Shown: one piece after another, positions 34,766 to 44,471 of the stretch
How positions within the stretch are numbered: the stretch's first letter is position 1
How the letters are laid out: every line of letters begins with the position of its first letter
Source: Prochlorococcus sp. AG-409-D09
GTDB lineage: Bacteria; Cyanobacteriota; Cyanobacteriia; PCC-6307; Cyanobiaceae
Length of the DNA: 62,610 nucleotides
Reading direction: 5' to 3'
Assembly (NCBI GenBank): GCA_003215935.1
Contig: QCJQ01000005.1
Location: 1 to 62,610 of the forward strand
Notes under the pieces: model-generated
What the model was told of the DNA's origin: nothing
The model's database searches: none
The model's input: the letters and a program-made list of their open reading frames with translations, nothing else
Position numbers and translations under genes: made by a program

Positions 34766-35385
34766 ACTCCTCGAATCTAATGTTTATTATCCTTTTAATT
34801 CTATCCAGTTATTTACTTGGATCATTACCTAGTGGCTTTCTTGCAGGGAAATGGATAAAAAATATTGATCTTCGTGAAATAGGGTCAGGTTCTACAGGAG
34901 CCACAAATGTTTTAAGACATGTAGGAAAAATCCCTGCTCTTTTTGTATTCATCATAGATGTCTCTAAAGGAATGATACCTATAATTATTTGCAAGGTTTT
35001 TGATATTGATGAAATCTTGCAAATAACTGCTGGAATTGCATCACTAACAGGGCATATCTGGCCTCTATGGCTTAATTGGAAAGGAGGCAAAGCGGTAGCT
35101 ACTGGTCTTGGAGTTTTTCTAGCTATATCCTGGCAAGTAGGTTTTGCCACATTAGGAATATTTTTACTTATTTTTAGCTTGAGTAGAATTGTCTCACTTG
35201 CAAGTGTAATTGCAGCAATAAGCTTACCTATATTAATGTACTTAAGCCTTGATAATCGATCAGGAAATTATGCATATTTAACCATAAGCATAATATCTAC
35301 TGCAATGATTTTATGGAGACATAGAAGTAATTTACAACGTCTAATAAAAGGTCAAGAGCCGAAAATAGGACGAAGATCTAATTAA
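34762..35385 (+). CDS. plsY: Acyl-phosphate:glycerol-3-phosphate acyltransferase
   Basis: Membrane enzyme that makes lysophosphatidic acid from glycerol-3-phosphate and acyl-phosphate, the first step of phospholipid synthesis. The 207-aa protein has five hydrophobic helices and the three family motifs: LLGSLPSGFLAG at the start, REIGSGSTGATNVLRHVGK (glycerol-phosphate binding), and GHIWPLWLNWKGGKAVATGLG. The start overlaps the DUF3086 stop by 4 bases, and its stop overlaps the convergent pyrF stop by 4 bases (35382-35385). Confidence 0.94.
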   Translation: MNSSNLMFIILLILSSYLLGSLPSGFLAGKWIKNIDLREIGSGSTGATNVLRHVGKIPALFVFIIDVSKGMIPIIICKVFDIDEILQITAGIASLTGHIWPLWLNWKGGKAVATGLGVFLAISWQVGFATLGIFLLIFSLSRIVSLASVIAAISLPILMYLSLDNRSGNYAYLTISIISTAMILWRHRSNLQRLIKGQEPKIGRRSN

Positions 35386-36110
35386 ATTTGGATGCAATCT
35401 TTGCATATATTTTTAAAAGCCAAAATAGGATCATCTGACTTGGTAACAACTCTTCCAATAACAAGCTTATTTGCACCAGCTTGAAGAGCTTCAGAAGGAG
35501 TCATTACTCTAGATTGATCATTTAAAGATGATCCTTTTAATCTAATTCCAGGTGTAACTAACTCAAAAGATTCTGGATATTTAGCCCTAAGGAGTTTTAC
35601 TTCTAAAGGAGAACAGACACAACCTCCAATACCTGATTTAAATGCTAAGTCAGCAAGATGTTCTACTCTATTAGTAATTTCTTCTTCAATCAAAAGATCT
35701 TTAGTAAAACTTTTTCTATCCCAACTAGTTAAAACAGTAATTGCTAGCAATATAGGAGGAGAAAAATTTGATTTATCAGCTCCTTCTTGTGCTGATTGAT
35801 TAGCTAGTTTTAATGATTTAGATCCAGCACAAGCATGCACAGAAATTAATTCAGCCCCAGTTCTTGCTGCTTGAAAACAAGCCTTTGACATCGTAACAGG
35901 AATATCATGAAATTTAAGATCTAAAAAGATCTTTTTTCCATTATCTCGAAGATATTTTATAAAATCTGGTCCTTCGCTTGTGAATAATTCTAAACCAACT
36001 TTAACCCAAACCAATTCTGGTAATTTTGATATCAAAGCAACCACTTCTGATTTATTCATTCCATCAAGAGCTAAAATTAATTTCTCATGAGGAGGAGATG
36101 GTAAAGTCAT
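35382..36110 (-). CDS. pyrF: Orotidine 5'-phosphate decarboxylase
   Basis: Last enzyme of UMP synthesis. The 242-aa TIM barrel has LILALDGMNKSEV, WVKVGLELFTSEGP, the catalytic KIFLDLKFHDIPVTMS (Asp-x-Lys-x-x-Asp), ELISVHACAG, LLAITVLTSW, LVTPGIRL and KLVIGRVVTKSDDP near the phosphate-binding end. It starts at ATG 36110, 13 bases downstream of tyrS on the same strand, so the pair is likely co-transcribed. The stop overlaps plsY by 4 bases in convergent orientation. Confidence 0.95.
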   Translation of the reverse strand: MTLPSPPHEKLILALDGMNKSEVVALISKLPELVWVKVGLELFTSEGPDFIKYLRDNGKKIFLDLKFHDIPVTMSKACFQAARTGAELISVHACAGSKSLKLANQSAQEGADKSNFSPPILLAITVLTSWDRKSFTKDLLIEEEITNRVEHLADLAFKSGIGGCVCSPLEVKLLRAKYPESFELVTPGIRLKGSSLNDQSRVMTPSEALQAGANKLVIGRVVTKSDDPILAFKNICKDCIQI

Positions 36111-36123
36111 TTTATGAATCGGA

Positions 36124-37371
36124 TTAACTAGAAAAACGTCGAAATTTCTTCTTACCTAACTGAATAACTTTGCCAACTAATAATCTACTATTATCAAAAG
36201 TTAAATTAGGGTCAACAATCTTTTCACCTTCTAAGCGAACTCCCCCTCCTAAGATTTGTCGTTTTGCTTCACTACTACTAATACATAAACCACTAGCACT
36301 AAGCAAATAGAATGCTTTGGCAGGGAATTTAACTGAAGATATCGAAACTTCTTTTACTTCCTCAGAAGAATCATGCTTACCTTTGATTAATTTTGCAGAA
36401 TCTTTTTGAGCAGTCTCTGCAACTTCTCCACCATAAATTTGAGATGTAATTTCTAAAGCCATCAATTTCTGAAGCTGTCTAGGATTTTCTGGCAAATCTT
36501 CAAGATTAATGTTCGTTAAAAGCTTCAAATAAGTTCTCACATGAGAGTCTGGAACTTTTTCTAGCTTGGAATACATTGAAAGTGCATCTTCCTTTAATCC
36601 AACTGTATTACCAAGGCTTTTACTCATTTTCTGTTCTCCATCTAATCCAACTAATATTGGCAATAAAAGTCCAAACTGAGGTCGTAAATTAAAAACACGC
36701 TGCAAATCTCTTCCCATAGCTACATTAAACTTTTGATCTGTTCCACCAAGCTCAACATCCGATTTCACTGCAACGGAGTCATAACCTTGCAATAATGGGT
36801 AAAGAAATTCATGTAAAGAAATAGGGACACCTGATGAATAGCGATTACCAAAATCTTCTTTAGCAAGCATTTGCCCTACTGTAGAGTGACTCATTATCTG
36901 AATCACTTGCGACAAGTCAAGAGACTTTAACCACTCACTATTTCTTCTAATTTCCAAGCGTCCTGGTGTCTCAAAATCTAATAAAGAGTTTTGGGAAGAT
37001 TGTCCATAGCCCAATTGCTCTAGATAGGTATTTGCATTAGTTTCAACTTCTTTTTTAGTTAATTGAATTCTTGTTTTACTTTTACCAGTTGGGTCTCCAA
37101 TACGTGCGGTAAAATCTCCAATAATCAATACAGCAGTATGTCCTGCATTTTGAAAAGCTCGTAATTTTCTAAACAAAATACTATGACCTAGGTGTATATC
37201 TGTTCCAGTAGGATCAATACCAAGCTTAACTCTTAAAGGTTTACTATTTCTGAGTGATTCATCAAGTCTTAGCGCAAAATTTTGATTAGAATCATTTATT
37301 AATGCATTAGGGAAAATATCCTCCACCCCCCTGGTTATCCAATCTGGCAATGAAATCTCCTTTTCGTCCAT
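36124..37371 (-). CDS. tyrS: Tyrosyl-tRNA synthetase
   Basis: Class I aminoacyl-tRNA synthetase. The 415-aa protein has the HIGH motif as [14 protein letters not shown], the tyrosine-site segments [23 protein letters not shown], and the KMSKS loop in [17 protein letters not shown]-terminal S4 RNA-binding domain holds [21 protein letters not shown] and ends [10 protein letters not shown]. The overall length and S4 domain fit the bacterial TyrRS (TyrZ-like subfamily, given the HLGH and short linker). It starts at ATG 37371. No T-box or other leader is visible in the 58 bases upstream. Confidence 0.95.
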   Translation of the reverse strand: MDEKEISLPDWITRGVEDIFPNALINDSNQNFALRLDESLRNSKPLRVKLGIDPTGTDIHLGHSILFRKLRAFQNAGHTAVLIIGDFTARIGDPTGKSKTRIQLTKKEVETNANTYLEQLGYGQSSQNSLLDFETPGRLEIRRNSEWLKSLDLSQVIQIMSHSTVGQMLAKEDFGNRYSSGVPISLHEFLYPLLQGYDSVAVKSDVELGGTDQKFNVAMGRDLQRVFNLRPQFGLLLPILVGLDGEQKMSKSLGNTVGLKEDALSMYSKLEKVPDSHVRTYLKLLTNINLEDLPENPRQLQKLMALEITSQIYGGEVAETAQKDSAKLIKGKHDSSEEVKEVSISSVKFPAKAFYLLSASGLCISSSEAKRQILGGGVRLEGEKIVDPNLTFDNSRLLVGKVIQLGKKKFRRFSS

Positions 37372-37428
37372 AAGATCAATCGTTTAGCAATATCTATCTA
37401 AATCGTATATGTCTATTGATCCAATAAC

Positions 37429-37749
37429 TCACAATGACTCTAGTTCTGACTTCATCCGTTTCAAAGTCATATTCATTTGTTCAAACATTCTCTCGGGAGT
37501 CATCCCAAATTGCCCAAGTTGGGTTTTTAATTGCTCTACAGTCATTTTGGCTTGAAAATCTTCAGATAGCTCAAACCGTTTCATGAAAACCTTATAACGA
37601 GACATCAATTCTTCCATAGTCATAATAAAATGTTTTTTACCTTCTCTATCAAACTTCCCATAATCAGAGCCTAACTCCATTAATTTTTGGTAGTCAGCAA
37701 AAAGACTCTTAGCTTCTTCTTGGACTATCTCGGATTCAAAAAAGCTCAT
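37429..37749 (-). CDS. DUF1825 family protein
   Basis: A 106-aa all-helical cytosolic protein of cyanobacterial family DUF1825. From ATG 37749 it begins MSFFESEIVQEEAKSLFADYQ and shows the family segments MELGSDYGKFDREGKK, FIMTMEELMSRYKVFMKRFELSEDFQA and TQLGQFGMTPERMFEQMN. The open frame extends upstream to 37827 through hydrophobic residues not typical of the family, so the inner ATG is chosen. Function is unknown. It lies 57 bases upstream of tyrS. The 253-base gap on its other side (37750-38002) is AT-rich spacer, presumably with divergent promoters. Confidence 0.87.
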   Translation of the reverse strand: MSFFESEIVQEEAKSLFADYQKLMELGSDYGKFDREGKKHFIMTMEELMSRYKVFMKRFELSEDFQAKMTVEQLKTQLGQFGMTPERMFEQMNMTLKRMKSELESL

Positions 37750-38002
37750 ATTCCAAAAGATGTTTATTGATAAGCTTTCCAAAGGCATCAAAATTAGATG
37801 AATTAATATAATTTGACTCTGTTTCAAACTGAATCACAGAATCAGCCTTCGAAAATTCATTACATTTTCCCTCAAGATACATAATATAGTAGGTAGGAAA
37901 TACCCAACCATCAATTCTAATACAATAAATTTAGATGAGTTTATTATCATTTTTTAATTACTTAATCGTCTTTTAAAAAATTAATGCCTCTTTTTCGAAC
38001 AA

Positions 38003-38605
38003 ATGATCAACCAGAAATCATCTCAAGGAGAGCTATTCCAAAGCAAAAAATTTCTTTTTAAAAGCGATGCTATCCATAATGAGTTGTATATGAATAGAGA
38101 TTTGATTGAGAATTGGCAAAAAAAAATTTGCTATTTCCAATCAAAATTATTTTATAATGATTACAACAAAGAAGAACAATATTCCCTATTTTCAAATTCT
38201 AAACATTCAAGAATTGAAAGCTTGTCGCCTTTAGAACTAACACCTCTACCTTTAAATTTTTGGAAATGGTCTAATCCTCCTCATAATGGTCCTGCAATTT
38301 ATCTAGTTATAGATCGAACTGAAAAAAAGAAGGAGCATTTACTGCTTTATATAGGAGAAACCATTTCAGCGGACAAAAGATGGAAAGGAGAGCATGACTG
38401 TAAAACTTACTTATCACATTATTGTGCGGCACTTCAAAAAGCTAATATCAAGGCTCAACTAAGTATTCGTTTTTGGATTGATGTGCCCAAAGACACTCGT
38501 TCACGACGAAAATTAGAACAAGAACTTATCCAGAAATGGCTCCCCCCGTTCAACAAAGAAACAAGAAATCATTGGCAAACCCCTTTTACTTCTGAAGTTA
38601 TCTAA
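38003..38605 (+). CDS. GIY-YIG-like nuclease-domain protein
   Basis: The 200-aa protein has a polar N-terminal half (about 1-90) and a C-terminal domain fitting the GIY-YIG fold. In order: GPAIYLVIDR as the GIY strand, LLLYIGET as the YIG strand, SADKRWKGEHD with the Arg that usually follows, RRKLEQELIQKW with the metal-site Glu, and LPPFNKE with the terminal Asn. All the usual catalytic positions look filled, so it may be an active single-domain endonuclease. The substrate is unknown; UvrC-like or restriction-type domains are not attached. pepA starts 4 bases downstream, suggesting co-transcription. Confidence 0.65.
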   Translation: MINQKSSQGELFQSKKFLFKSDAIHNELYMNRDLIENWQKKICYFQSKLFYNDYNKEEQYSLFSNSKHSRIESLSPLELTPLPLNFWKWSNPPHNGPAIYLVIDRTEKKKEHLLLYIGETISADKRWKGEHDCKTYLSHYCAALQKANIKAQLSIRFWIDVPKDTRSRRKLEQELIQKWLPPFNKETRNHWQTPFTSEVI

Positions 38606-38609
38606 AACC

Positions 38610-40124
38610 ATGTCTAACAACTATAAACACCACGAAAGAAACATGCAAATCTCAATTTATTCACAAGATCTTAAAACCTGGGATGGCAAAACACTAATGA
38701 TAGGAGTTTTAGATCAAGAGGGTGAAAATCTCAAAAACCTACTTGAACAATCTAATTTCCAAATCAATAAAAAAGTGTTAGATGGAAAAGACTTTAAAGT
38801 CAAAAAAGGCGCTCTCAAAAAACTTCAAATAGTTGATTCTCATGAAATTAAAACAATCATTATTCTTGGTCTAGGGGAAAAAGATGAACTTAATCTTGAT
38901 GACATTAGAAATGCTGTTGCCATGGGAAGCAGGGCAAGCATTGGCCTAACAGAGAAAATAGGAATTATTATTCCTTGGGAATCTTTTGAAGCTAATGCGA
39001 TCGTGAAAGCAGTTGGAGAGTCTGTAAGACTTTCTACATTTAAAGATTTACGCTTCAAAAGTGATCCTAAAAAACAAAAGTTCCCTCAAAAAGTTGAATT
39101 AATCGGTTTAGTCAATGAGCCAAAAGAAGCGCTTGATCAAGTTAAACCTATATGCGAAGGAGTTGAGGTTGCTAGAGAATTAGTCGGAGCTCCAGCAAAT
39201 AATTTAACCCCTGAAGAATTAGCAAATCAAGCAGTTTTAATTGCAAAAAACTTTGGATTATCATACAAAATTCTTAGTCAAAAAGATTGTGACCAACTAG
39301 GGATGGGATCATATTTAGCTGTAGCAAAAGGATCGGACCTACCTCCTAAATTTATTCATTTAACTTATTCTCCGAACGATGAGATAAAGAGAAAAATTGT
39401 ACTAGTAGGGAAAGGACTAACCTTTGATTCTGGAGGATATAACCTCAAGGTAGGTGCATCCCAAATAGAAAAAATGAAATATGATATGGGTGGAAGTGCA
39501 GCAGTAATAGGAACTGCTAGAGCAATTGGGGAATTAAAACCAAAAGGAGTCGAGATTCACTTTGTTGTAGCAGCTTGCGAAAATATGATTAATGGATCTG
39601 CTTTTCATCCTGGAGATATAGTTAAAGCATCTAATGGTAAAACTATAGAAATTAATAATACAGATGCAGAAGGTAGGCTGACACTTGCTGATGCATTAGT
39701 TTATGCTTCAAAGTTAAGGCCAGATACAATAATTGATTTAGCAACATTAACTGGGGCTTGTGTAATCGCTTTAGGAGAAGAAATTGCTGGACTATGGACT
39801 GAAAATGATCAACTTGCTAATGAAATTAAAAAATCTGCAGAATCCACTGGAGAAGGAATTTGGAGAATGCCAATGCAAAAATCATATAAATCAGGCTTAA
39901 AGTCTCAGCTAGCAGATCTTCAAAACACTGGTCCAAGAGCTGGTGGGTCTATTACAGCTGCTCTTTTCTTAAAAGAGTTTGTGGATTCCAATATTCCTTG
40001 GGCACACATTGACATTGCAGGTACTTGTTGGACCGAAAAAAATAGAGGATTAAATACTATTGGAGCAACAGGGTATGGAGTTAGAACTCTTGTAGAATTA
40101 TTAATTAATTCCAATAAAAGTTAA
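38610..40124 (+). CDS. pepA: Leucyl aminopeptidase (M17)
   Basis: Two-metal cytosolic exopeptidase that removes N-terminal residues. The 504-aa frame has the N-terminal macro-like domain and the catalytic domain with KIVLVGKGLTFDSGGYNLK (metal-binding Lys and Asp), MKYDMGGSAAVIG, PGDIVKASNGKTIEINNTDAEGRLTLADAL (read in parts; the NTDAEGR signature) and HIDIAGTCW. The start is uncertain: ATG 38610 gives a short extension; ATG 38643 (MQISIYSQDLKTWDG) fits the family better. Length is typical for the bacterial enzyme, which is often hexameric. Confidence 0.94.
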   Translation: MSNNYKHHERNMQISIYSQDLKTWDGKTLMIGVLDQEGENLKNLLEQSNFQINKKVLDGKDFKVKKGALKKLQIVDSHEIKTIIILGLGEKDELNLDDIRNAVAMGSRASIGLTEKIGIIIPWESFEANAIVKAVGESVRLSTFKDLRFKSDPKKQKFPQKVELIGLVNEPKEALDQVKPICEGVEVARELVGAPANNLTPEELANQAVLIAKNFGLSYKILSQKDCDQLGMGSYLAVAKGSDLPPKFIHLTYSPNDEIKRKIVLVGKGLTFDSGGYNLKVGASQIEKMKYDMGGSAAVIGTARAIGELKPKGVEIHFVVAACENMINGSAFHPGDIVKASNGKTIEINNTDAEGRLTLADALVYASKLRPDTIIDLATLTGACVIALGEEIAGLWTENDQLANEIKKSAESTGEGIWRMPMQKSYKSGLKSQLADLQNTGPRAGGSITAALFLKEFVDSNIPWAHIDIAGTCWTEKNRGLNTIGATGYGVRTLVELLINSNKS

Positions 40125-40159
40125 TCACTAAATAAGAGAAAATATTTGAAGAACTCACT

Positions 40160-40372
40160 TTAAGAAGCTTTTAAATCAAGTAAATCATCTCGGTCATTGA
40201 TTCCTATGGAAAAAGAATTGCGCTCTGGACTTTCTAAAGCATGAATTTTCCAACGTGCTCTTTCTGAAAAATCCTCTAAAACTCTTTGCAAGTCATCAGA
40301 AGCCTTTTTAGTTGTGGGATAAGGACCTATATGACGAGTCTCAAATCCATCCTTAATAGTTAGCAAATACAT
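40160..40372 (-). CDS. Small conserved-looking soluble protein, unknown
   Basis: A 70-aa product from ATG 40372 (MYLLTIKDGFETRHIGPYPT) that reads like a small alpha/beta domain: strand LLTIKDGFET, GPYPTTKKASDDLQRVLEDFSERARWKIHAL, and an acidic tail NDRDDLLDLKAS. The pattern loosely recalls small cyanobacterial DUF1816-like proteins that add a GPF/GPY turn, but it is not firm. The open frame reaches ATG 40471, adding a hydrophobic stretch (FGYQVFIFLFHSLPLIWLY) that would make it a membrane protein; the later start is preferred. The gene lies alone between pepA and msrA. Confidence 0.6.
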   Translation of the reverse strand: MYLLTIKDGFETRHIGPYPTTKKASDDLQRVLEDFSERARWKIHALESPERNSFSIGINDRDDLLDLKAS

Positions 40373-40493
40373 ACATGCACTTCCGTACAACCAAATCAAT
40401 GGTAATGAATGAAATAAAAAAATAAATACCTGATAACCGAAAAATTCACGAAAGGCTGCAGGTTGGCCCACTTTCTTAATGTTTGCTTAATTT

Positions 40494-41084
40494 TTACGCT
40501 TTATCGTTGCCCCATACTTCCATGAGTCTATTATCTCTACCGCAAGCATTCCTGTAGAATTTATATTTAATTTTATTATTTTCAGCAAAATTTTGATGAT
40601 AATTTTCTGCTATCCAGAATTTTTTTGCTTCCTTTATTTCGACTTTTATCTTACTTAAAGGTACATCAAGTTGTTTAGATATTGTTTCTAAGCTCTTCCT
40701 TGCTGAATCACTCTGTTCATTATTTTTAGTAAAAATAACTGGTCTATAAGCATTACCTCTATCGCAAAATTGGCCTTGATTATCAAAGGGATCAATATTC
40801 TTCAAATAATATATCAATAGTTCTTCATAACTAATTTCGTTGTTTTCAAAGTGAACTAATACAGACTCTTGATGACCCTCATGATTCTTATAAGTTGGAT
40901 TTAACAAATCGCCTCCAGAATATCCACTTTTAGCACCCATAACTCCAGGAATAGATTCCAAGTCATGTTCCAAACACCAAAAACATCCTCCAGCAAATAG
41001 ACCTTCTTCTTCAGCTGCGTATAAAGACACAGGGGTAGCAATAAAGATAAGCAACATTAAAAATGCTGAGAATATTCTTTTCAA
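40494..41084 (-). CDS. msrA: Peptide methionine sulfoxide reductase MsrA, exported form
   Basis: Repairs methionine-S-sulfoxide in proteins. The 196-aa protein has a clear N-terminal signal peptide (residues 1-23, MKRIFSAFLMLLIFIATPVS then LYAAEEEG), so this copy should act in the periplasm or lumen. The catalytic GGCFWCLEHDLESIPGV has Cys34 as nucleophile and Cys37; NHEGHQESVLVHF, NIDPFDNQGQFCDRG and ENYHQNFAENN complete the family. It starts at TTG 41084, 17 bases after lpxB on the same strand. Reduction outside the cytosol needs an electron donor, which is not encoded here. Confidence 0.93.
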   Translation of the reverse strand: MKRIFSAFLMLLIFIATPVSLYAAEEEGLFAGGCFWCLEHDLESIPGVMGAKSGYSGGDLLNPTYKNHEGHQESVLVHFENNEISYEELLIYYLKNIDPFDNQGQFCDRGNAYRPVIFTKNNEQSDSARKSLETISKQLDVPLSKIKVEIKEAKKFWIAENYHQNFAENNKIKYKFYRNACGRDNRLMEVWGNDKA

Positions 41085-41101
41085 AGTTCTAAGTTAAGCA
41101 T

Positions 41102-42277
41102 CTACTTGTACATTAAATCAAAAATCTCCTTTGCGGCTCTATTCGTAACTCCAGAATCACCTAAATGCTTTAAAAGTCTATTATATCCATCTTGCATTTC
41201 AGATTTAGCCCTTTGATCTTCTAATAATTTAATTGATAATTCTGTTATTCTTGTTATATTAAATTCTTCTTGCAAGAGTTCTGGTATAAGCCTTTCTTTT
41301 AGTAAAAGATTAACTGGAGAGATATGGTCGACTTGAAAATTAAGTAAATAGCGAGCCAGAAATGCAGTGACTCTACTAACTTTGTATCCCACAATCTGGG
41401 GAACTTTATTTAAAGCTAATTCCATATTTATCGTTCCTGATTTAGCCAAGGCTAAATCAGCAATAGAAAACAGAATAGGTTTTAAATTATCAATTTCTTC
41501 TGAAGGTAATACTCTTCCTACTACTCCAAACTTTTGAAGAATCTTTTCAAGAGATTTCTCAAATTTTTTTAAGCTAGAAGGAACAATTACATATAAAGAA
41601 GGATATATTTTTTGTAGTTTAGCTGCCGCTTTAGCCAAAGTTGGCATTATATAACGTAATTCTTGTGACCTTGAGGCAGGGAATAACAATAAAATCTTTT
41701 TATCTGAAGATAAACCAAGTTTTCGCAAAGATTCCGAACGATCTGGTAATGGTTGCAAAGTATCCAACATTGGATGACCAACCCAAGTAACATTCCCTCC
41801 TCTATTTGAATAAAACTCTGCCTCTGTTTGAAAAATAGCGAGTATTTTATCTGTAAAGCCAATTAAATCCGTACTTCCACCTTCTCCTATTCTCCAAGCC
41901 CATTCTTGCGGTGCAATATAATAAACAATTGGTATAGCAGGAAAATTATTTTTAAACTTATTACCTAAACGAATATTAGGCCCCATATAATCTATCAATA
42001 TAACTGCATCAATCGTATTATTTTTCAAAAGATAATTCATTTTAGCCTGTGCTTTTAGTGTTGGCAAAACAAAAGGTAATGCCTCCCAAAAACCAATTGC
42101 ACCAATTGAAGATGTATCAGATAGCAACATTGCACCAGCCTCTTCCATTCTTTTTCCACCAAAAGCAATGATATCTATATCAATAGATCTTTTTTCTGCT
42201 TCCGTCCTTAAGGCTTTTATTAATAAGCTTCCTTGCAAGTCTCCTGATACTTCTCCAGTACTAATTAATAATCGCAT
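41102..42277 (-). CDS. lpxB: Lipid-A-disaccharide synthase
   Basis: GT-B glycosyltransferase (CAZy GT19) that joins 2,3-diacyl-GlcN-1-P and UDP-2,3-diacyl-GlcN, the disaccharide step of lipid A. The 391-aa protein has [20 protein letters not shown] at the N-terminus, [75 protein letters not shown], and the donor-site stretch [15 protein letters not shown]. Starting at ATG 42277, it follows lpxA by 11 bases, so the whole group bamA-lpxC-fabZ-lpxA-lpxB reads as one operon, as in many cyanobacteria. Confidence 0.95.
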   Translation of the reverse strand: MRLLISTGEVSGDLQGSLLIKALRTEAEKRSIDIDIIAFGGKRMEEAGAMLLSDTSSIGAIGFWEALPFVLPTLKAQAKMNYLLKNNTIDAVILIDYMGPNIRLGNKFKNNFPAIPIVYYIAPQEWAWRIGEGGSTDLIGFTDKILAIFQTEAEFYSNRGGNVTWVGHPMLDTLQPLPDRSESLRKLGLSSDKKILLLFPASRSQELRYIMPTLAKAAAKLQKIYPSLYVIVPSSLKKFEKSLEKILQKFGVVGRVLPSEEIDNLKPILFSIADLALAKSGTINMELALNKVPQIVGYKVSRVTAFLARYLLNFQVDHISPVNLLLKERLIPELLQEEFNITRITELSIKLLEDQRAKSEMQDGYNRLLKHLGDSGVTNRAAKEIFDLMYK

Positions 42278-42288
42278 ATTAAAATGAT

Positions 42289-43137
42289 TTATTTATTGTT
42301 GAATAAAGGCATAGGTCCTCTTCTATTTTTTTGAATAGAAGCTTCTAAAAAAGAACATAGTTTGTCAGCTGAAGACATTAATTTTTTACTTCTAGCCAAA
42401 AGTAGACCTTTGGAAATTACACAATCAGATTTAAATAATAAGTTCCAAATTTCTTGTAACTCTCTAAATTCTTCTGGATTATCTGCATCTAGGCCACTTC
42501 TTCTAATCCCGACTCGATTTAAACCTCTTAATCTTCCAGGATGTCCTTCTGCAAGACAAAATGGAGGTATATCTCTATCAACTCTTGTCATCCCCCCAAC
42601 CATAGCTAAATAGCCTATATGCACAAATTGATGAATCCCTAAGCACCCCCCAATAACAGCACGATCTTCAACAATTACATGACCTGCTACTTGTACACTG
42701 TTTGACATTACTACACCATTCTTTAACTCACAATTATGACCGAGATGGCAATAAGCCATTAATAAATTATCATCACCAATAATAGTTTTCTCACCTTCAT
42801 AAGTTGCTCTATTAATAGTTACATATTCTCTAATAGTATTTCTATTCCCTATAAGTACTTGAGTTTCTGCACCCTTGTATTTCAAATCTTGAGGCTCTAA
42901 CCCTATGCAAGCTCCCGGAAAAATTTTGTTACCAGAACCTATATCTACTTTTCCCTCAATTACTACATTTGATCCTATTGAAGTATGCGCACCTATATGT
43001 ACATTTGGCCCTATAAATGTTCCTGAACCAATAACAACTCCTTCCTCAATCTCTGCCAGTGGAGAAACATCAGCAAACTGATGAATCTGAATTGTCTTAC
43101 CACTTTTTAAATTTGGAAGATCTGTTACCTCACTCAT
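42289..43137 (-). CDS. lpxA: UDP-GlcNAc acyltransferase
   Basis: First enzyme of lipid A synthesis, moving a 3-hydroxyacyl chain from acyl carrier protein to UDP-GlcNAc. The 282-aa protein is a left-handed parallel beta helix with repeated hexapeptides, seen as [56 protein letters not shown] (with the catalytic His), [20 protein letters not shown], and a C-terminal helical end with [21 protein letters not shown]. The length and C-terminal domain match trimeric LpxA. It starts at ATG 43137, 5 bases after fabZ. Confidence 0.95.
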   Translation of the reverse strand: MSEVTDLPNLKSGKTIQIHQFADVSPLAEIEEGVVIGSGTFIGPNVHIGAHTSIGSNVVIEGKVDIGSGNKIFPGACIGLEPQDLKYKGAETQVLIGNRNTIREYVTINRATYEGEKTIIGDDNLLMAYCHLGHNCELKNGVVMSNSVQVAGHVIVEDRAVIGGCLGIHQFVHIGYLAMVGGMTRVDRDIPPFCLAEGHPGRLRGLNRVGIRRSGLDADNPEEFRELQEIWNLLFKSDCVISKGLLLARSKKLMSSADKLCSFLEASIQKNRRGPMPLFNNK

Positions 43138-43142
43138 GATTC

Positions 43143-43598
43143 TTAATCAACCAAAGAAAACATCAGATCGCCAGAACAAACCAATTGTTCATCGACTTTG
43201 GCTTCACCATGAATCTTTCCAAAACGTTGTCTTTTAATACTAATCAATTCACATGTGATTTTAAGTTGGTCTCCTGGTACAACTGGTCTTCGAAACCGAA
43301 CAGAATCTATTCCTGCAAAGACAAAAAGACCTTTTGGAAGATCAGGCATTTGTGTAACAATTAGCCCTCCTACTTGAGCCATAGCTTCCACTATTAATAC
43401 ACCTGGCATTAAGGGTCTTTCAGGGAAATGGCCTTGAAATTGAGGCTCATTCAATGTGATGTTTTTAATAGCTACAGCCTTTTTTCCAGGAACATGACTT
43501 AATACTCGATCGACCAAAGCGAATGGGTACCTATGAGGCAATAAACCCATAATTTGCTCACTGTTTAGAGCAATTGATGAAGGAGAGGGATCAGTCAA
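43143..43598 (-). CDS. fabZ: 3-hydroxyacyl-ACP dehydratase
   Basis: Hot-dog-fold dehydratase of fatty-acid elongation; here it sits among lipid A genes, since both use 3-hydroxyacyl-ACP. The 151-aa product has [20 protein letters not shown], the catalytic block [20 protein letters not shown] (His and Glu), and [20 protein letters not shown]. It starts at TTG 43598; the next ATG would cut at MGLLPHRYP and remove the SEQI residues that normally precede it, so TTG is preferred. It lies between lpxC and lpxA, a common arrangement. Confidence 0.95.
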   Translation of the reverse strand: MTDPSPSSIALNSEQIMGLLPHRYPFALVDRVLSHVPGKKAVAIKNITLNEPQFQGHFPERPLMPGVLIVEAMAQVGGLIVTQMPDLPKGLFVFAGIDSVRFRRPVVPGDQLKITCELISIKRQRFGKIHGEAKVDEQLVCSGDLMFSLVD

Positions 43599-43613
43599 AG
43601 TAGATAAACAAGC

Positions 43614-44471
43614 TTAAGAACATTCTTTCAGTAAACATGACGCTAAATCAGCATGGAGTGCATGTGATCCTCTGTAAACCAAAATTTGCGCCTTAGGCAA
43701 TCCAACAAGAGCTAAATCACCAATTAGATCAAGAATTTTATGTCGAACAGGTTCATTTTGAAATCTCAATGGAGGATTCAGCCAAGAATCACCATTGCAA
43801 ACCAAGGCATTATCTAAAGCACCTCCTCGAATTAATCCAGCTTCTTTTAATTTATCTATCTGATCTACAAATCCAAAAGTCCTTGCTGGGGCTATTTCTT
43901 GAACAAAACTTTTAGGGGTTAAATCAAGAGAAAAGATCTGCTTCCCGATTACCGGATAAGGAAAATCTATCATTCCAATAATTTTTAAATTCTCAGAAGG
44001 GGTTGCACATATAACACTAGATCCGCGATTAAGTACAATTGACTTACTCAAAACTAATCTTTGATTGGTATTAGAAGAAACGGATTTCAACCCTACTTCT
44101 TTAATGCTTTCTACCCAATTAAGTGATGAGCCATCAAGTAACGGAATCTCTTTACCAGATACTTCTATTCGTATATGAGTTAAGCCACAACCTATTAAAG
44201 CTGCAAAAAGATGCTCAACTGTTGCAATTTTTTTAACCCCAAAATCTAATGTTGTGCATAACGGAGTATTTCTAATTTGCTCAGGAGAAAGTTTTATAAC
44301 ATTTTCAGGTTCTTCCGAAAAAGAAAGATAAAAACCTTCAACCATAGATGGTAAAAGCCTTACCTCAGTAAACTCACCAGAATGTAAACAAACACCTTTC
44401 CGGACAACTTTATTAGCAAGTGTCCAACAACTTTCATAATCATCAGGAAGAAAAGACACTAAAACTTCCAA
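43614..44471 (-). CDS. lpxC: UDP-3-O-acyl-GlcNAc deacetylase
   Basis: Zinc enzyme for the committed step of lipid A synthesis. The 285-aa protein has both beta-alpha domains: GVCLHSGEFTEVRLLP, CTTLDFGVKKIATVEHLFAAL (zinc His), PLLDGSSLNWV, APARTFGFVDQIDKLKEAGLIRGGALDNALV and the zinc-site RHKILDLIGDLALVG, with the late RGSHALHADLA. The start is uncertain: TTG 44471 overlaps bamA by 13 bases, while GTG 44459 overlaps its stop by only one base (TAGTG). The next gene is fabZ, 15 bases on. The domain order and zinc residues are complete, so it should be active. Confidence 0.94.
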   Translation of the reverse strand: MEVLVSFLPDDYESCWTLANKVVRKGVCLHSGEFTEVRLLPSMVEGFYLSFSEEPENVIKLSPEQIRNTPLCTTLDFGVKKIATVEHLFAALIGCGLTHIRIEVSGKEIPLLDGSSLNWVESIKEVGLKSVSSNTNQRLVLSKSIVLNRGSSVICATPSENLKIIGMIDFPYPVIGKQIFSLDLTPKSFVQEIAPARTFGFVDQIDKLKEAGLIRGGALDNALVCNGDSWLNPPLRFQNEPVRHKILDLIGDLALVGLPKAQILVYRGSHALHADLASCLLKECS

